Below are positions 1-9,977 of a stretch of 64,000 nucleotides of DNA, one piece after another. Source of the DNA: Geminicoccus harenae (GTDB lineage Bacteria; Pseudomonadota; Alphaproteobacteria; Geminicoccales; Geminicoccaceae); NCBI RefSeq assembly GCF_019800005.1, contig NZ_JABGCL010000006.1:186001-250000 (forward strand). The letters run 5' to 3'. Positions within the stretch are counted from its first letter, which is position 1, and every line of letters begins with the position of its first letter. A program made the position numbers and the translations under genes. Below the pieces are notes generated by a model that ran no database searches, was not told where the DNA came from, and was given only the letters and a program-made list of their open reading frames with translations.

Positions 1-1
1 C

Positions 2-334
2 AACAAGGACTATGTGGCGGCCGCGATCGCCAACTCGGTGAAGGAGCGGATGCTGGCCCGCGAGGTGGTGCCGGCCGACTCGCTGAAGGTGATCTACACC
101 TCCGAGACCTTCCCCACGACCGGCTACGGCTATGTCTACAACCTGAAGCCGGAGCTGGCGGAGAAGGTCAAGGAGGCGTTCTTCAGCTTCGAGTGGGAAG
201 GCAGCGACCTGCTCAAGGAGTTCTCGACCTCCGAGCCGCCGCAGGAGAAGTTCATGCCGATCACCTACCAGGAGAACTGGAAGGTCGTGCGCGACATCGA
301 CCAAGCCATGGGCGTTTCCTACGCCTGCAATTGA
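2..334 (+). CDS. phnD: Phosphonate ABC transporter substrate-binding protein PhnD, C-terminal part
   Basis: The open frame runs in from the left edge and ends at TGA 332-334, so only about 110 C-terminal residues are present. Visible stretches such as [19 protein letters not shown] and the late [22 protein letters not shown] tail fit the last lobe of periplasmic phosphonate/phosphite-binding proteins. The assignment is supported by phnC starting 11 bases downstream and two phnE genes after it. The protein would deliver phosphonate or phosphate esters to the membrane complex. The N-terminus, signal peptide and promoter lie outside the window. Confidence 0.85.
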   Translation, partial: NKDYVAAAIANSVKERMLAREVVPADSLKVIYTSETFPTTGYGYVYNLKPELAEKVKEAFFSFEWEGSDLLKEFSTSEPPQEKFMPITYQENWKVVRDIDQAMGVSYACN

Positions 335-345
335 AGGCGGGGCCG

Positions 346-1176
346 ATGCTGCGGATCGAACGGCTGGTCAAGAAATACCGCACCGGGGACGCCGCCTTGC
401 GCGGCGTCGACCTCGAGGTCGCCAAGGGCGAGGTGATCGGGCTGATCGGCCCGTCCGGGGCCGGCAAGTCCACGCTGATCCGCTGCGTCAACCGGCTGGT
501 CGAGCCCAGTGGCGGGCGGATCTTCCTGGGCGACGAGGAGCTCACCGCCATGTCGGGCGGGGCGCTGCGCCGTGCCCGGCGCCGGATCGGCATGATCTTC
601 CAGGAATATGCCCTGGTCGAGCGGCTGACCGTAATGGAGAACGTGCTGTCCGGCCGGCTGGGCTATGTCGGCTTCTGGGCCAGCTATTTCCGCCGCTTTC
701 CCCCGGAGGACGTCGAGCGGGCGTTCGCGACGCTGGACCGGGTGGGCCTCCTCGACCATGTCGACAAGCGCGCCGACGCGCTTTCCGGCGGGCAGCGCCA
801 GCGGGTGGGCATCGCCCGGGCCTTGGTGCAGAGCCCGGAGCTGCTGCTGATCGACGAGCCCACCGCCAGCCTCGACCCCAAGACCTCGCGCCAGGTGATG
901 CGCCTGCTGCTGGAACTGTGCCAGGAGCAGGGGCTGGCGGCGATCGTCAACATCCATGACGTGATGCTGGCGCAGATGTTCCTCCCCCGGATCGTGGGGC
1001 TGCGCGCCGGCGAGGTCGTCTATGACGGGCCGGCTACCGGCCTCTCGCCCGACGTGCTGACCCGGATCTATGGCGAGGAGGACTGGTCGAAGACCGGGCC
1101 GCGCGACGAGGACGAGGACGTGCATCCGCGTCCGCCCATGCCGCGCGCCGACGAGATCGCGGCCGAGGCGCCATGA
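346..1176 (+). CDS. phnC: Phosphonate ABC transporter ATP-binding protein PhnC
   Basis: This is the cytoplasmic ATPase that powers phosphonate uptake. In a 276-residue protein I see Walker A GPSGAGKS near residues 35-42, the Q-loop FQE near 85, signature LSGGQ near 146-150 and Walker B LLLIDEP near 167-173. ATG 346 is chosen because it gives the standard [11 protein letters not shown] start; a longer in-frame start at 193 would lie inside phnD. The last 35 residues form an acidic, proline-containing tail beyond the usual PhnC end. The stop overlaps the following phnE by ATGA, indicating translational coupling. Confidence 0.93.
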   Translation: MLRIERLVKKYRTGDAALRGVDLEVAKGEVIGLIGPSGAGKSTLIRCVNRLVEPSGGRIFLGDEELTAMSGGALRRARRRIGMIFQEYALVERLTVMENVLSGRLGYVGFWASYFRRFPPEDVERAFATLDRVGLLDHVDKRADALSGGQRQRVGIARALVQSPELLLIDEPTASLDPKTSRQVMRLLLELCQEQGLAAIVNIHDVMLAQMFLPRIVGLRAGEVVYDGPATGLSPDVLTRIYGEEDWSKTGPRDEDEDVHPRPPMPRADEIAAEAP

Positions 1177-1985
1177 GCACGGTCGCGGCGGCGGGCTACC
1201 CCAGGGCCTGGCGCAGGCCGCCCTTCTTCCGCAACCGCACGCTCAAATGGGCGCTGGTGACGGGTGCCGTCGTCTATCTCCTGCTGGCATTGGCCTCGGT
1301 CGAGGTGAACTGGGCGCGGCTGAGCGAGGGCTGGCTGCGCGCGGCCCGGCTGTTCGCCGGCTTCCTCACCCCGGACTTCGTCAGCCGCTGGGGCGACATC
1401 TGGCAGGGCCTGATCGAGAGCCTGACCATGACGGTCACCTCGACGGTGGCCGGCATCCTCCTGTCCGTGCCGATTGCCCTCGGGGCGGCGCGCAACCTCG
1501 CGCCCTGGTGGCTCTATGGCATCTGCCGCGGGATCATCGCGCTGGCGCGCGTGTTCCAGGAGATCATCATCGCGATCTTCTTCGTCGCGATGGTGGGCTT
1601 CGGGCCGTTCGCGGGCTTCCTCACCCTGTCGCTCTCGACGATCGGCTTCCTGGCCAAGCTGCTGGCCGACGACATCGAGGAAGCCGATCCCTCCCAGGTC
1701 GAGGCGGTCCGGGCGACCGGGGCCGGCTGGTGGCAGACGGTCGACTACGCCATCGCCAGCCAGGTGATGCCGCGCCTGATCGGGCTCTCGGCCTACCGGT
1801 TCGACATCAATTTCCGCGAGTCGGCGGTGGTGGGCATCGTGGGCGCGGGCGGGATCGGCGCCACGCTGAACACGGCGCTGGACCGCTACGAGTTCGATTC
1901 CGCTGCCGCCATCCTGCTCATCATCATCGGCATCGTGATGCTGTGCGAGTACGGCTCGGGCATGATCCGCAAGAGGATCCAGTAA
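1173..1985 (+). CDS. phnE: Phosphonate ABC transporter permease PhnE (first copy)
   Basis: This is a 270-residue inner-membrane permease with about six hydrophobic segments. It carries the BPD_transp_1 coupling region, seen as [17 protein letters not shown] near residues 168-185, and the [18 protein letters not shown] stretch near residue 215, both typical of PhnE. It overlaps phnC by 4 bases and the second permease by 1 base (TAATG). The two permeases probably form a heterodimer channel; which phosphonate is carried cannot be read from sequence. Confidence 0.92.
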   Translation: MSTVAAAGYPRAWRRPPFFRNRTLKWALVTGAVVYLLLALASVEVNWARLSEGWLRAARLFAGFLTPDFVSRWGDIWQGLIESLTMTVTSTVAGILLSVPIALGAARNLAPWWLYGICRGIIALARVFQEIIIAIFFVAMVGFGPFAGFLTLSLSTIGFLAKLLADDIEEADPSQVEAVRATGAGWWQTVDYAIASQVMPRLIGLSAYRFDINFRESAVVGIVGAGGIGATLNTALDRYEFDSAAAILLIIIGIVMLCEYGSGMIRKRIQ

Positions 1986-2806
1986 TGGCCGTGCTCACCG
2001 ACGCATCCGGGTCGCCCAGAGGCTGGCGGCTGCGCACCGGCAAGGACAGCCTCGTGCGCTGGTTCGGCTGGCTCGCCCTGGTGGCGCTCACCGTGTTCTG
2101 CTGGCGGGTGATGACCGCCGACACGATCTGGGTGTTCGTCCAGGACGCGCCGACCCAGGCCGCCGACATCTTCGGCCGGATGGTCCCGCCGCGCTGGGAC
2201 TATGCCAACCGGCTGTGGTGGCCGCTCTGGGACACGCTCAACATCGCGACACTCGGCACGATCATCGCGCTGGTCCTGGCCGTGCCGCTGGCGTTCCTGG
2301 CCGCGCGCAACACCACGCCCAGCGTGATGTTCGTCCGGCCGGTGGCCCTGTTCATCATCGTGGCCTCGCGCTCGATCAACGCGCTGATCTGGGGCCTGCT
2401 CCTGGTGGCGGTGCTGGGGCCGGGCGTGCTGGCCGGCATCATCGCCATCGCGCTCCGCGCGATCGGCTTCATCGGCAAGCTGCTCTACGAGGCGATCGAG
2501 GAGATCGACGAGCGCCAGGTCGAGGCGATCAAGGCGACCGGCGCATCCGGCGCGCAGGTCATGGCCTACGGGATCGTGCCGCAGATCCTGCCGGCACTGG
2601 CCACGATCGCGGTGTTCCGCTGGGACATCAACATTCGCGAATCCACCGTGCTGGGCCTCGTGGGTGCGGGCGGGCTGGGCCTGGCGCTGGAGGCGTCGCT
2701 CAACACGCTGGCCTGGCCGCAGGTGACGGTGATCCTGCTGATGATCCTGGCCACCGTGCTGGTGAGCGAGTGGGTCACCGCCAAGGTGCGGCGGGCGATC
2801 ATCTAG
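1985..2806 (+). CDS. phnE: Phosphonate ABC transporter permease PhnE (second copy)
   Basis: This is the second PhnE-type permease, 273 residues. It has a longer N-terminal segment before the first membrane helix, the coupling motif EEIDERQVEAIKATGASG and the family stretch INIRESTVLGLVGAGGLG. ATG 1985 overlaps the previous stop by one base; a longer upstream frame lies within phnC/phnE1 and is rejected. It is the last gene of phnDCEE; the next gene follows after 117 bases. No C-P lyase genes are visible downstream, so degradation enzymes must be elsewhere if present. Confidence 0.92.
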   Translation: MAVLTDASGSPRGWRLRTGKDSLVRWFGWLALVALTVFCWRVMTADTIWVFVQDAPTQAADIFGRMVPPRWDYANRLWWPLWDTLNIATLGTIIALVLAVPLAFLAARNTTPSVMFVRPVALFIIVASRSINALIWGLLLVAVLGPGVLAGIIAIALRAIGFIGKLLYEAIEEIDERQVEAIKATGASGAQVMAYGIVPQILPALATIAVFRWDINIRESTVLGLVGAGGLGLALEASLNTLAWPQVTVILLMILATVLVSEWVTAKVRRAII

Positions 2807-2923
2807 TCGCGGCCAGGCAGGCATCGGCCCGGGCGGAGACGAATCCTGCTCGGGCACTTGCCCACGTCATGCTATGGTGCCGCCTCGGGTCGGTCAGGAC
2901 GTGCGACCCGGGGAGGCCGGACA

Positions 2924-3388
2924 ATGCAAGGGGACGGGACCGACACCTATCATCTGGTCGGCATCATTCTCCGCTTCCTCACCCGCAGCCGGGAGGGCGG
3001 GCCGGACTACAGCCTGGTCGAGGCGCTGGTGAGCCCGGGGGGCGGCCCGCCGCTCAACCGGCACCCGGCGGACGACGAGGGCTTCTATGTCCTGGACGGG
3101 CGGATGCGCTTCACGATCGGCGAGCGCAGCTTCGAGGCAGGGCCGGGCGCGTTCGTGCCGATCCCGGTGGGCGAGGTCCACACCTTCACCAATGTCGGCA
3201 CGACGCCGGCGCGGATGCTGATCCTGAACGTGCCGGGCCGGCTCCACGACCGCTTCTTCAGCCAGGCCGGCGACCCGATGCCGAGCGGCACGACCACGTT
3301 CCCGAAGAACGTGGCCCCGCCGGACGTGCCCCGGCTCCTGGAACTCGGCCGACAGAACGGGATCGAGTTCCTGCTGCCCGGCCATTGA
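2924..3388 (+). CDS. Cupin-domain protein
   Basis: This is a 154-residue single-domain cupin. The beta-barrel signatures are visible as the spaced G..H....E segment around PPLNRHPADDEGFYVLDG (residues 43-60) and the second motif PVGEVHTFTNVG (near 84-95). The histidine and glutamate positions suggest metal binding. ATG 2924 is preceded by GGGGAGG at a good ribosome-binding distance. It stands alone between the phosphonate operon and the phosphodiesterase gene, followed by two strong hairpins. The substrate is unknown; quercetinase-like or small-molecule-sensing cupins look similar. Confidence 0.8.
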   Translation: MQGDGTDTYHLVGIILRFLTRSREGGPDYSLVEALVSPGGGPPLNRHPADDEGFYVLDGRMRFTIGERSFEAGPGAFVPIPVGEVHTFTNVGTTPARMLILNVPGRLHDRFFSQAGDPMPSGTTTFPKNVAPPDVPRLLELGRQNGIEFLLPGH

Positions 3389-3400
3389 GGCCGCGGCGCC

Positions 3401-3450
3401 GGCTGGATCGTCATCCAGCCGTCGTCATGCCGTCACCTGCCGGTGACGGC
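3401..3450 (+). terminator. Tandem hairpins downstream of the cupin gene
   Basis: Two perfect stem-loops follow the cupin stop. The first is an 8-bp stem at 3401-3408/3413-3420 with a 4-base loop. The second is a 9-bp stem at 3429-3437/3442-3450 with loop TGCC. Neither has a U-tract, so termination efficiency is uncertain; they also lie in the leader of the next gene. Confidence 0.5.
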
Positions 3451-3505
3451 CGGCGCATGCCCACCTGCTAGGCGTCCACGCGTCCACTGGATGAGGAGAG
3501 ATCCA

Positions 3506-5491
3506 TTGCAGGCGAAGTCCGACTATCTTCCGTTCGGCACGCTGGACGGCCAGATCCCGATCGTGGTCGGCCATCGCGGGGCGAGCGGCTACCGGCCCGA
3601 GCACACGCTCGAATCCTATCAGACCGCGATCGAGATGGGCGCGGACCTCATCGAGCCAGACGTGGTCGCCACCAGCGACGGCCACCTGATCGCCCGCCAC
3701 GAGAACCTGCTGGCCGGCGTGCAGCTCAACCCGGATGGCTCGATCCTGTTCGATGCCGAAGGCAGGCCGGTGGTCACCGAGGCGACCAACAATGTCGCGG
3801 AGTATGACGGCAACGGCGACGGGGAACCCGAGTTTTACGACCGCCTGACGGTCAAGACGATCGACGGCCGCCAGGTCGGCGGCTGGTTCAGCGAGGACTT
3901 CACCCTCGACGAGATCAAGCAACTGGGTGCCCGTGAGCGCATCGGCGAGATCCGGCCGGGCAGTGCCGCCTATGACGACCAGTTCGAGATCCCGACCTTC
4001 CGGGAAGTGGTGGAACTGGCCCAGCAGGCCAGCACCGAGACCGGCCGGCCGATCGGCGTCTATGTCGAGACCAAGCACCCGACCTATTTCGCGCTGGAGG
4101 GCACCCACCAGAACGAGGACAAGAACGGCAACGGCGTGCTCGACGCCGGGGAGGACATCAACGCGAACGGCTCGCTCGATGTGGTGAACGGCGGCGGGAA
4201 GATCGGGATCAGCCTCGGTCAGGCGGTGGTGGACACCCTAGTCGAGGCCGGCTTCACCCATCCCGAGCAGGTCTACATCCAGTCGTTCGAGGTGGCGAAC
4301 CTCATCGAGCTGCAGAACGAGATCATGCCGAAGGCCGGGGTCGACCTGCCGCTCGTGCAACTGATGAGCGGCACCGGCTCGCAGGCCTACGACATCGCCT
4401 ACAACTTCCTTTCAGGCGACCCCGCGGCCGATCCCTCCGTCTATGACGGCTTCCTGATCGGGGTGAGCGGGGCCACGACCTATGGCGACCTCGCGACCGC
4501 GGACGGGCTGAAGTCGATCGCCGCCTATGCGGAGGGTGTCGGCCCCACCACCAGCCTGATCCTGCCGACCGAGGCGCTGGCGACCCCGATCGATGCGGAC
4601 GGCGACGGTATCGCGGAGACCGGCAGCAAGCTGACCGGCCAGGTCACCGACTTCATCCGGCTCGCCCATGATGCCGGCATGCAGGTGCATCCCTACACGC
4701 TGCGCGCCGAGCCGGTGTTCCTTCCGGCCGATGCCGAGGGCAATGCGCAGAGCATGGCGGACTTCGCCCGGCTGTTCATCAAGGCCGGGGCCGACGGCTT
4801 CTTCACCGACAACCCGGACATCGGCCGCGCGGTAGTGGACGGGATCACGTCAGGCTACCCGTTCCTGCAGCTGAACGAAGAGCAGCCGTTCCTGCCGGCA
4901 GAGGCACTCGGCATCCAGGGCGACCTGTTCGACCTGTCCGCGCAAGACGGGCCGATCACGGTCGAGGTCGACCTGCTGGAACAGGTCGGCAAGCTCGACA
5001 ACGTGCTGGGCGCCTATACCTACGATGCCGATGGCACCATAACCGGGGTGGATGTCCTGTTCGCCCATGCGGGCACCGGTGATACCGAGGCTTCGGTCCG
5101 GGTGGAGGAGGACGAGAATCTCGGCTTCTTCCTGATCTCGGACGGGGCCGCGCTGAACGAGGGCCTGGATGGCGGCGAGCTGCGTTTCGTACGGGGCGGC
5201 AGCGAGGAAGCCGGCTCCATCCATGACGGTACCGAGCTGGCGCTGATGCTCGAGCAGCCGGACGGCAGCCTGGAGGCGGTGCTGGGCGAGGTGTTCCACA
5301 GCGTCGATGCCGACCCGGATGCGCCAGGCAACGCGCTCAACCCAGGCGGTGGCACCCAGGTGGTGAGCGGCTTCTACCAGGGGCGGACCGCACTGGGCTT
5401 CGAGGACCTGAACGTCGCCTCGGGCCGGGCCGATGGCGACTACAACGACCTCGTCGTGAGCGTCCGCTCGGTGGCGGTCGAGCCCGGCTGA
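3506..5491 (+). CDS. Calcium-binding glycerophosphodiester phosphodiesterase / phytase-like protein with DUF4114-like C-terminus
   Basis: The N-terminal half is a GDPD TIM barrel: the catalytic HRGASGYRPEHT motif is near residues 16-27, IEPDVV near 45-50, and a HEN histidine near 62-64. It should hydrolyse glycerophosphodiesters or related phosphoesters. Within the barrel are Asp/Asn/Gly-rich loops resembling EF-hand or thrombospondin calcium sites (for example DGNGDG, DKNGNG, DADGDG). The last 170 residues end in LGFEDLN..DGDYNDLVV, a DUF4114 signature. The 661-residue frame is far longer than ordinary GDPD (about 250-350). I chose TTG 3506 because AGGAG sits 7 bases upstream; ATG 3491 and GTG 3443 are in-frame alternatives. 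No signal peptide is visible, so type I export is plausible. Confidence 0.85.
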   Translation: MQAKSDYLPFGTLDGQIPIVVGHRGASGYRPEHTLESYQTAIEMGADLIEPDVVATSDGHLIARHENLLAGVQLNPDGSILFDAEGRPVVTEATNNVAEYDGNGDGEPEFYDRLTVKTIDGRQVGGWFSEDFTLDEIKQLGARERIGEIRPGSAAYDDQFEIPTFREVVELAQQASTETGRPIGVYVETKHPTYFALEGTHQNEDKNGNGVLDAGEDINANGSLDVVNGGGKIGISLGQAVVDTLVEAGFTHPEQVYIQSFEVANLIELQNEIMPKAGVDLPLVQLMSGTGSQAYDIAYNFLSGDPAADPSVYDGFLIGVSGATTYGDLATADGLKSIAAYAEGVGPTTSLILPTEALATPIDADGDGIAETGSKLTGQVTDFIRLAHDAGMQVHPYTLRAEPVFLPADAEGNAQSMADFARLFIKAGADGFFTDNPDIGRAVVDGITSGYPFLQLNEEQPFLPAEALGIQGDLFDLSAQDGPITVEVDLLEQVGKLDNVLGAYTYDADGTITGVDVLFAHAGTGDTEASVRVEEDENLGFFLISDGAALNEGLDGGELRFVRGGSEEAGSIHDGTELALMLEQPDGSLEAVLGEVFHSVDADPDAPGNALNPGGGTQVVSGFYQGRTALGFEDLNVASGRADGDYNDLVVSVRSVAVEPG

Positions 5492-5515
5492 GCCCAAAGC
5501 CTGAGCAGGGCGAGG

Positions 5516-5535
5516 GAGCGGCCATACGGCCGCTC
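5516..5535 (+). terminator. Hairpin terminator downstream of the phosphodiesterase gene
   Basis: A perfect 8-bp GC-rich stem (5516-5523 with 5528-5535) encloses loop ATAC, starting 25 bases after the phosphodiesterase stop. Pyrimidine-rich sequence with a short T-run follows. It separates this gene from the efflux operon. Confidence 0.55.
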
Positions 5536-5648
5536 ACCTTGCCTGCCTTTTCCGGCCGGAGGAACCGCCGGAAGCCGCGGCCGGTTGCTGCTGCGCACTG
5601 GCCGGACGTGCCGTGCTTCCGTTCACGCCCGCTGCCGGAGGCGAACAC

Positions 5649-6815
5649 TTGCTGGCCCTGCACGCCCGGTCCTGGCTTCTGGCCCTGCTGCTCGGGATCG
5701 GCCTGCTGAAGGTCCTGCCGATCCATGCGCAGGAGCAGGAAGGCGGGGACCAGCCGGCCCAGCCGCCGGTGGTGACCGTGGCGCCGGTCGAGGAACGGCC
5801 GCTTGCGACCGAGACCAGCTTCATCGGCCGGGTGGAGGCAATCCGCGCCGTGGACGTACGCGCCCAGGTCAGCGGCTTTGTCGAGGACGTCGCCTTCGAG
5901 GAAGGTGCCCTGGTCGAGGCGGGCGACCTGCTGGTCACCCTGGATGCGCGGCGGTTCGCTGCGGCCGCGCGGGCGGCGGAGGCACGGCTGGCAGGTGCCA
6001 GGGCCAGTGCCGCGCAGGCGCGGCAGACACTGGCACGCCAGGAGGAGCTGGTGGAGCGGCAGACCGTGTCGGAGGCGGCGTTCGAGGATGCCCTGGCCGC
6101 GAGCGAGAGTGCGGAGGCCGACGTGGCGATCGCCGAGGCCGACCTACAGAGCGCCAGGCTCGATGTCGAGGATGCCACGGTCGAGGCACCGATCAGCGGC
6201 AAGATCGGGGCCGCCCTTTTGACGGAAGGAGCGGTGGCCGGGCCGCAGGGCCAGCCGCTCGCCCGCATCGTGCAGCTCGACCCGATCCGGGTGGTGTTTG
6301 CGCTCACCGAGGGCGAGCTGGTCGACCTGCGCCAGGCGGGGCCAGAGGCGCGGGGTGAGTGGGTGCTGAGCCTGCGCCTGCCCAACGGCACGACCTATGC
6401 GGAGGAAGGGCGCTTCGACTTCATCGGCGGCGAGGTCGATCCCAGCACCGGCACCGTGCCGGTCCGGGTGGAGTTCGCCAATCCCGACGCGATCCTCCTG
6501 CCCGGCCAGTTCGTGACCCTGGTCGCGACGGAGGCGAACCCACCGCGCCTGCCGGTGGTGCCGAGCGCTGCCGTCCTGCAGGACCGGGACGGGCGCTATG
6601 TGTTCGTGCTGGGCGACGATGACAAGGTCGCGCGCCGCGATGTCCGGCTGGGCAGCACCATGAACGGTGTGGTCGCGGTGGAGGAGGGGCTGGAGCCCGG
6701 CGAGGTGATCGTCGTCCAGGGCCTCCAGCGGATCGGCGACAACCAGCAGGTCCAGGCACGGCGGGAGGATCCGCCGGCGGATGAGCACGGCGGCAGCGGC
6801 CGGGACCGCTCATGA
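5649..6815 (+). CDS. RND efflux periplasmic adaptor (membrane fusion protein)
   Basis: This is an HlyD/AcrA-type adaptor that links the inner-membrane RND pump to an outer-membrane channel. It has a signal peptide ([12 protein letters not shown] then IHAQ), a barrel-sandwich half-motif ([19 protein letters not shown]), an alpha-hairpin region near residues 95-145, and the returning lipoyl half ([13 protein letters not shown]). It is 388 residues from TTG 5649, chosen because GGAGGCG lies 5 bases before it and this gives a compact signal peptide; GTG 5613 is an alternative. The 3' end overlaps the pump gene by ATGA. No outer-membrane channel gene is adjacent. Confidence 0.9.
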   Translation: MLALHARSWLLALLLGIGLLKVLPIHAQEQEGGDQPAQPPVVTVAPVEERPLATETSFIGRVEAIRAVDVRAQVSGFVEDVAFEEGALVEAGDLLVTLDARRFAAAARAAEARLAGARASAAQARQTLARQEELVERQTVSEAAFEDALAASESAEADVAIAEADLQSARLDVEDATVEAPISGKIGAALLTEGAVAGPQGQPLARIVQLDPIRVVFALTEGELVDLRQAGPEARGEWVLSLRLPNGTTYAEEGRFDFIGGEVDPSTGTVPVRVEFANPDAILLPGQFVTLVATEANPPRLPVVPSAAVLQDRDGRYVFVLGDDDKVARRDVRLGSTMNGVVAVEEGLEPGEVIVVQGLQRIGDNQQVQARREDPPADEHGGSGRDRS

Positions 6816-9800
6816 TCTCGGGGCCGTTCATCTCCCGGCCGCGCTTGGCCGGCGCCATTTCCATCGTGATCGCCCTGGCCGGCGCGATCGCCGCCCTGTT
6901 CCTGCCGATCGAGCAGTATCCCGACCTGTCGCCGCCGAGGGTCAACGTGGCGGCCACCTATCCGGGCGCGGATGCGCAGGTGATCGCCGACACGGTCGGG
7001 GCGCCGATCGAGGCGGCGGTCAACGGCGTCGATGGCATGATCTACATGTCCTCGACCAGCGCCAATGCCGGTACCTACCGGCTGTCGGTGAGCTTCGAGG
7101 TCGGCACCGACCCCGACATCGCCCAGGTCAACGTGCAGAACCGGGTGCAGCTCGCCACGGCACAGCTGCCTACCCAGGTGGCCGAGCAGGGGGTGACCGT
7201 CCGCACCAGCTCGCCCGACTTCGTGATGTCGCTGGGCTTCACGGCCGATGAAGGCACGCTCACGCCGATCGAGGTCGGCAACTATGTGAGCACCCAGGTC
7301 GCCGATGCCCTGTCCCGGATTGACGGGGTCGGCGAGGCCAACCCGATCGGCAGCACCGATTACAGCATGCGGGTCTGGCTGGACACGCGCCGGCTGATCG
7401 CCCTGGGGCTGACCCCGCAGGACGTGGCGACCGCGATCTCCCAGCAGAACATCCAGGCCTCGCTGGGCCAGGTCGGCGCCAGCCCGGCGCCGGAGGGGCA
7501 GAACGAGACACTGACCATCTCTGCCCAGGGGCGGCTGGAGGACCCGGAAGCGTTCGGCGACATCATCGTCCGGACCGGCGAGGGCGGCGCCACCGTGCGG
7601 GTGCGGGACCTCGGCCGGGTGGAACTGGGCTCCCAGGACTATCAGTCGGTCGCCTATGTGGATGGCCAGGTCGCGACCCTCCTGCAGATCCAGCAAGCGC
7701 CGGGCGCCAACCAGCTGGCCACCGCCGATGCGGTCCTGGCCGAACTGTCCCGGCTGGAAGCGAACTTCCCCGAGGGGCTGCGCTATACGCTGGTCTACGA
7801 CGCCACCGCCTTCGTGCGCGCCTCGCTGGAGGAGATCCTGTTCACGCTCGGGATCACCTTCGCCATCGTGGTCGCGGTGACCTACCTGTTCCTGCAGAAC
7901 TGGCGGGCGACGCTGATCCCGGCACTCGCCGTGCCGGTGTCGCTGATCGGCACCTTCGCCGTCCTGCTGGCGGTCGGCTACAGCATCAACATCATCACCC
8001 TGCTGGCGGTGCTTCTGGCGATCGGGCTGGTGGTCGACGACGCCATCCTGGTGGTGGAGAACGTGTCCCGCCTCCTGGAGGACGAAGGCGATCTGACCCC
8101 CGCCGAGGCGGTGCGCCGCGCGATGGACCAGGTCACCGGCCCGATCATCGCGACGACCCTCGTCCTGCTCGCCGTATTCGTGCCGACCGCCTTCCTGCCA
8201 GGGTTGACCGGGCGCCTTTATGCCCAGTTCGCGGTCACCATCTCGGCAGCCATGGTGCTGTCCTCGATCGTGGCGCTGACGCTGAGCCCGGCGCTGGCGG
8301 CGGCCCTCTTACGCCGCGAGCACGATTCCTGGCGGGTCCTGACCCTGTTCGGCCGGGGGCTGGAGCGGACCCGGCAGGGCTATGGCCGGGTCGCCGGCTG
8401 GATCATCGGCCGTTCGGTGGTGGCCCTGCTGGTGGTGCTGGCGGCCGGCGGGCTGGCGGGCTTCCTGTTCCTGAAGCTGCCCTCGACCTTGGTGCCGGAC
8501 GAGGACCAGGGGGCCCTGTTCTTCGACGTCGCCCTGCCGGAGGGAGCGTCGCTGCAGCGGACCCAGGAGGCGGTCGCCGAGATCCAGGACGTGCTCAGCG
8601 AGAACGAGGCGGTTCAGTCGGTGATCACCTCGGCGGGCTACCGGCTCCTCCAGTCGTCCCGCCGCCCCGATGCCGGCTTCGGCCTCGCCAGCCTCGAGGA
8701 ATGGGGCGAGCGCGAAGGCGAGGCGCAGCAGCTGGACGGGCTGATCGCCGACCTCACTGCCCGGTTCCGGCAGATGCCGCAGGCGCAGGTCCAGGCCTTC
8801 CCGCCGCCGGCCATCCCGGGCATCGGCTCGATCGGCGGGCTGGAGCTGCAGTTGCAGGCGCAGAACGGCCAGTCGGTCAGCGAGCTGGGAGAGGTCGCCC
8901 GCTCGCTGATCGCCCGGCTGAACGAGGACCCGGCGATCGGCAGCGCGTTCACCACCCTGTCGAGCTCGGTGCCGCAGATCCGGCTGCTGGTCGACCGCAA
9001 CCGCGCGCAAAGCTTCGGCGTGCCGGTCGCCAACGTGTTCGCCACGGTCGGCGCGCAGTTCGGGCCGCGCTACGTCAATGACTTCAACCTCAGCGACCGG
9101 GTCTACCAGGTGCAGATCCAGGCGGAGGCGGAGGATCGCGCCCGGCCGGAAGACATCCTGGCGCTGTTCGTGCGCAACGACCAGGGCGAGATGGTGCCGC
9201 TGCGGGCGATCGCCGGGATCGAGCGCGACCTGGGGCCCTACACGATCACCCGCTACAATCTCTATCCCACGGCGGTGGTCAACGTGCAGCCTACGGAGGG
9301 TGGCAGCAGCGGGGCGGCGATCGCGGCGGTGGAGGCGGCCGCCGACAGCCTGCCCGACGGCTTCGGCTACGAATGGTCCGGCCTTGCCTACCAGCAGCAG
9401 GAGAGTGCCGGGCAGACGCCCTACATCTTCCTCCTGGCCCTGGTGTTCGCCTTTCTGTTCCTGGTGGGCCAGTACGAAAGCTGGCTCCTGCCGCTCGGCA
9501 TCGTGCTCTCCCTGGCGATCGCAGCACTCGGTGCCGTTGCGGCGCTCCACCTGTTCGGCCTGGAGAACAGCATCTATGCCCAGATCGGCCTCGTGCTGCT
9601 GATCGGGCTGGCCAGCAAGAACGCGATCCTGATCGTCGAGTTCGCCAAGCTGCAGCATGAGGAGCAGGGCAAGTCGATCGAGGAGGCGGCGCTGACCGGG
9701 GCGAAGCAGCGCTTCCGGGCGGTGGTGATGACCGCGCTGTCCTTCATCCTGGGCACCGCGCCGCTGGTGTTCGCCTCGGGGGCCGGTGCGGGAGCCAGGA

Positions 9801-9967
9801 CTGCCATCGGCGTCACCGTGGTGTTCGGCATGCTTGCCGCCACCGCGGTGGGAAGCTTCTTCGTCCCGGCCCTCTATGCAGTGCTGGAGAACCTAGCCGA
9901 GTGGCGGGTGGGCCGGCGGAAGCCGAAGCCGCATCAGGACGGCACGGCTCCCGCGGCAGGGCGCTGA
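6812..9967 (+). CDS. RND family multidrug efflux permease (AcrB/HAE1 type)
   Basis: This is a 1051-residue inner-membrane proton-driven pump. It begins [23 protein letters not shown], the usual HAE1 start, and has two halves each with a large periplasmic domain and a six-helix bundle. The proton-relay region [14 protein letters not shown] near residues 405-418 carries the paired aspartates of TM4, and the [10 protein letters not shown] segment near 940 matches TM10. It ends full length and is translationally coupled to the adaptor by a 4-base overlap. Substrates are probably hydrophobic drugs, solvents or bile-like compounds, but no repressor gene is adjacent to hint at the inducer. Confidence 0.95.
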   Translation: MISGPFISRPRLAGAISIVIALAGAIAALFLPIEQYPDLSPPRVNVAATYPGADAQVIADTVGAPIEAAVNGVDGMIYMSSTSANAGTYRLSVSFEVGTDPDIAQVNVQNRVQLATAQLPTQVAEQGVTVRTSSPDFVMSLGFTADEGTLTPIEVGNYVSTQVADALSRIDGVGEANPIGSTDYSMRVWLDTRRLIALGLTPQDVATAISQQNIQASLGQVGASPAPEGQNETLTISAQGRLEDPEAFGDIIVRTGEGGATVRVRDLGRVELGSQDYQSVAYVDGQVATLLQIQQAPGANQLATADAVLAELSRLEANFPEGLRYTLVYDATAFVRASLEEILFTLGITFAIVVAVTYLFLQNWRATLIPALAVPVSLIGTFAVLLAVGYSINIITLLAVLLAIGLVVDDAILVVENVSRLLEDEGDLTPAEAVRRAMDQVTGPIIATTLVLLAVFVPTAFLPGLTGRLYAQFAVTISAAMVLSSIVALTLSPALAAALLRREHDSWRVLTLFGRGLERTRQGYGRVAGWIIGRSVVALLVVLAAGGLAGFLFLKLPSTLVPDEDQGALFFDVALPEGASLQRTQEAVAEIQDVLSENEAVQSVITSAGYRLLQSSRRPDAGFGLASLEEWGEREGEAQQLDGLIADLTARFRQMPQAQVQAFPPPAIPGIGSIGGLELQLQAQNGQSVSELGEVARSLIARLNEDPAIGSAFTTLSSSVPQIRLLVDRNRAQSFGVPVANVFATVGAQFGPRYVNDFNLSDRVYQVQIQAEAEDRARPEDILALFVRNDQGEMVPLRAIAGIERDLGPYTITRYNLYPTAVVNVQPTEGGSSGAAIAAVEAAADSLPDGFGYEWSGLAYQQQESAGQTPYIFLLALVFAFLFLVGQYESWLLPLGIVLSLAIAALGAVAALHLFGLENSIYAQIGLVLLIGLASKNAILIVEFAKLQHEEQGKSIEEAALTGAKQRFRAVVMTALSFILGTAPLVFASGAGAGARTAIGVTVVFGMLAATAVGSFFVPALYAVLENLAEWRVGRRKPKPHQDGTAPAAGR

Positions 9968-9977
9968 ACGCCCGCGC

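Noticed and set aside
8309..9658. 449-codon minus-strand frame opposite the RND pump
   Set aside because: It lies fully inside a well-supported 1051-residue pump gene and shows only Gln/Arg/Asp-rich low-complexity sequence without any family motif.
9959..9973. Hairpin between the RND pump and the phosphatase genes
   Set aside because: Only a 5-bp stem with a 5-base loop, too weak to call as a terminator and partly inside the pump gene.
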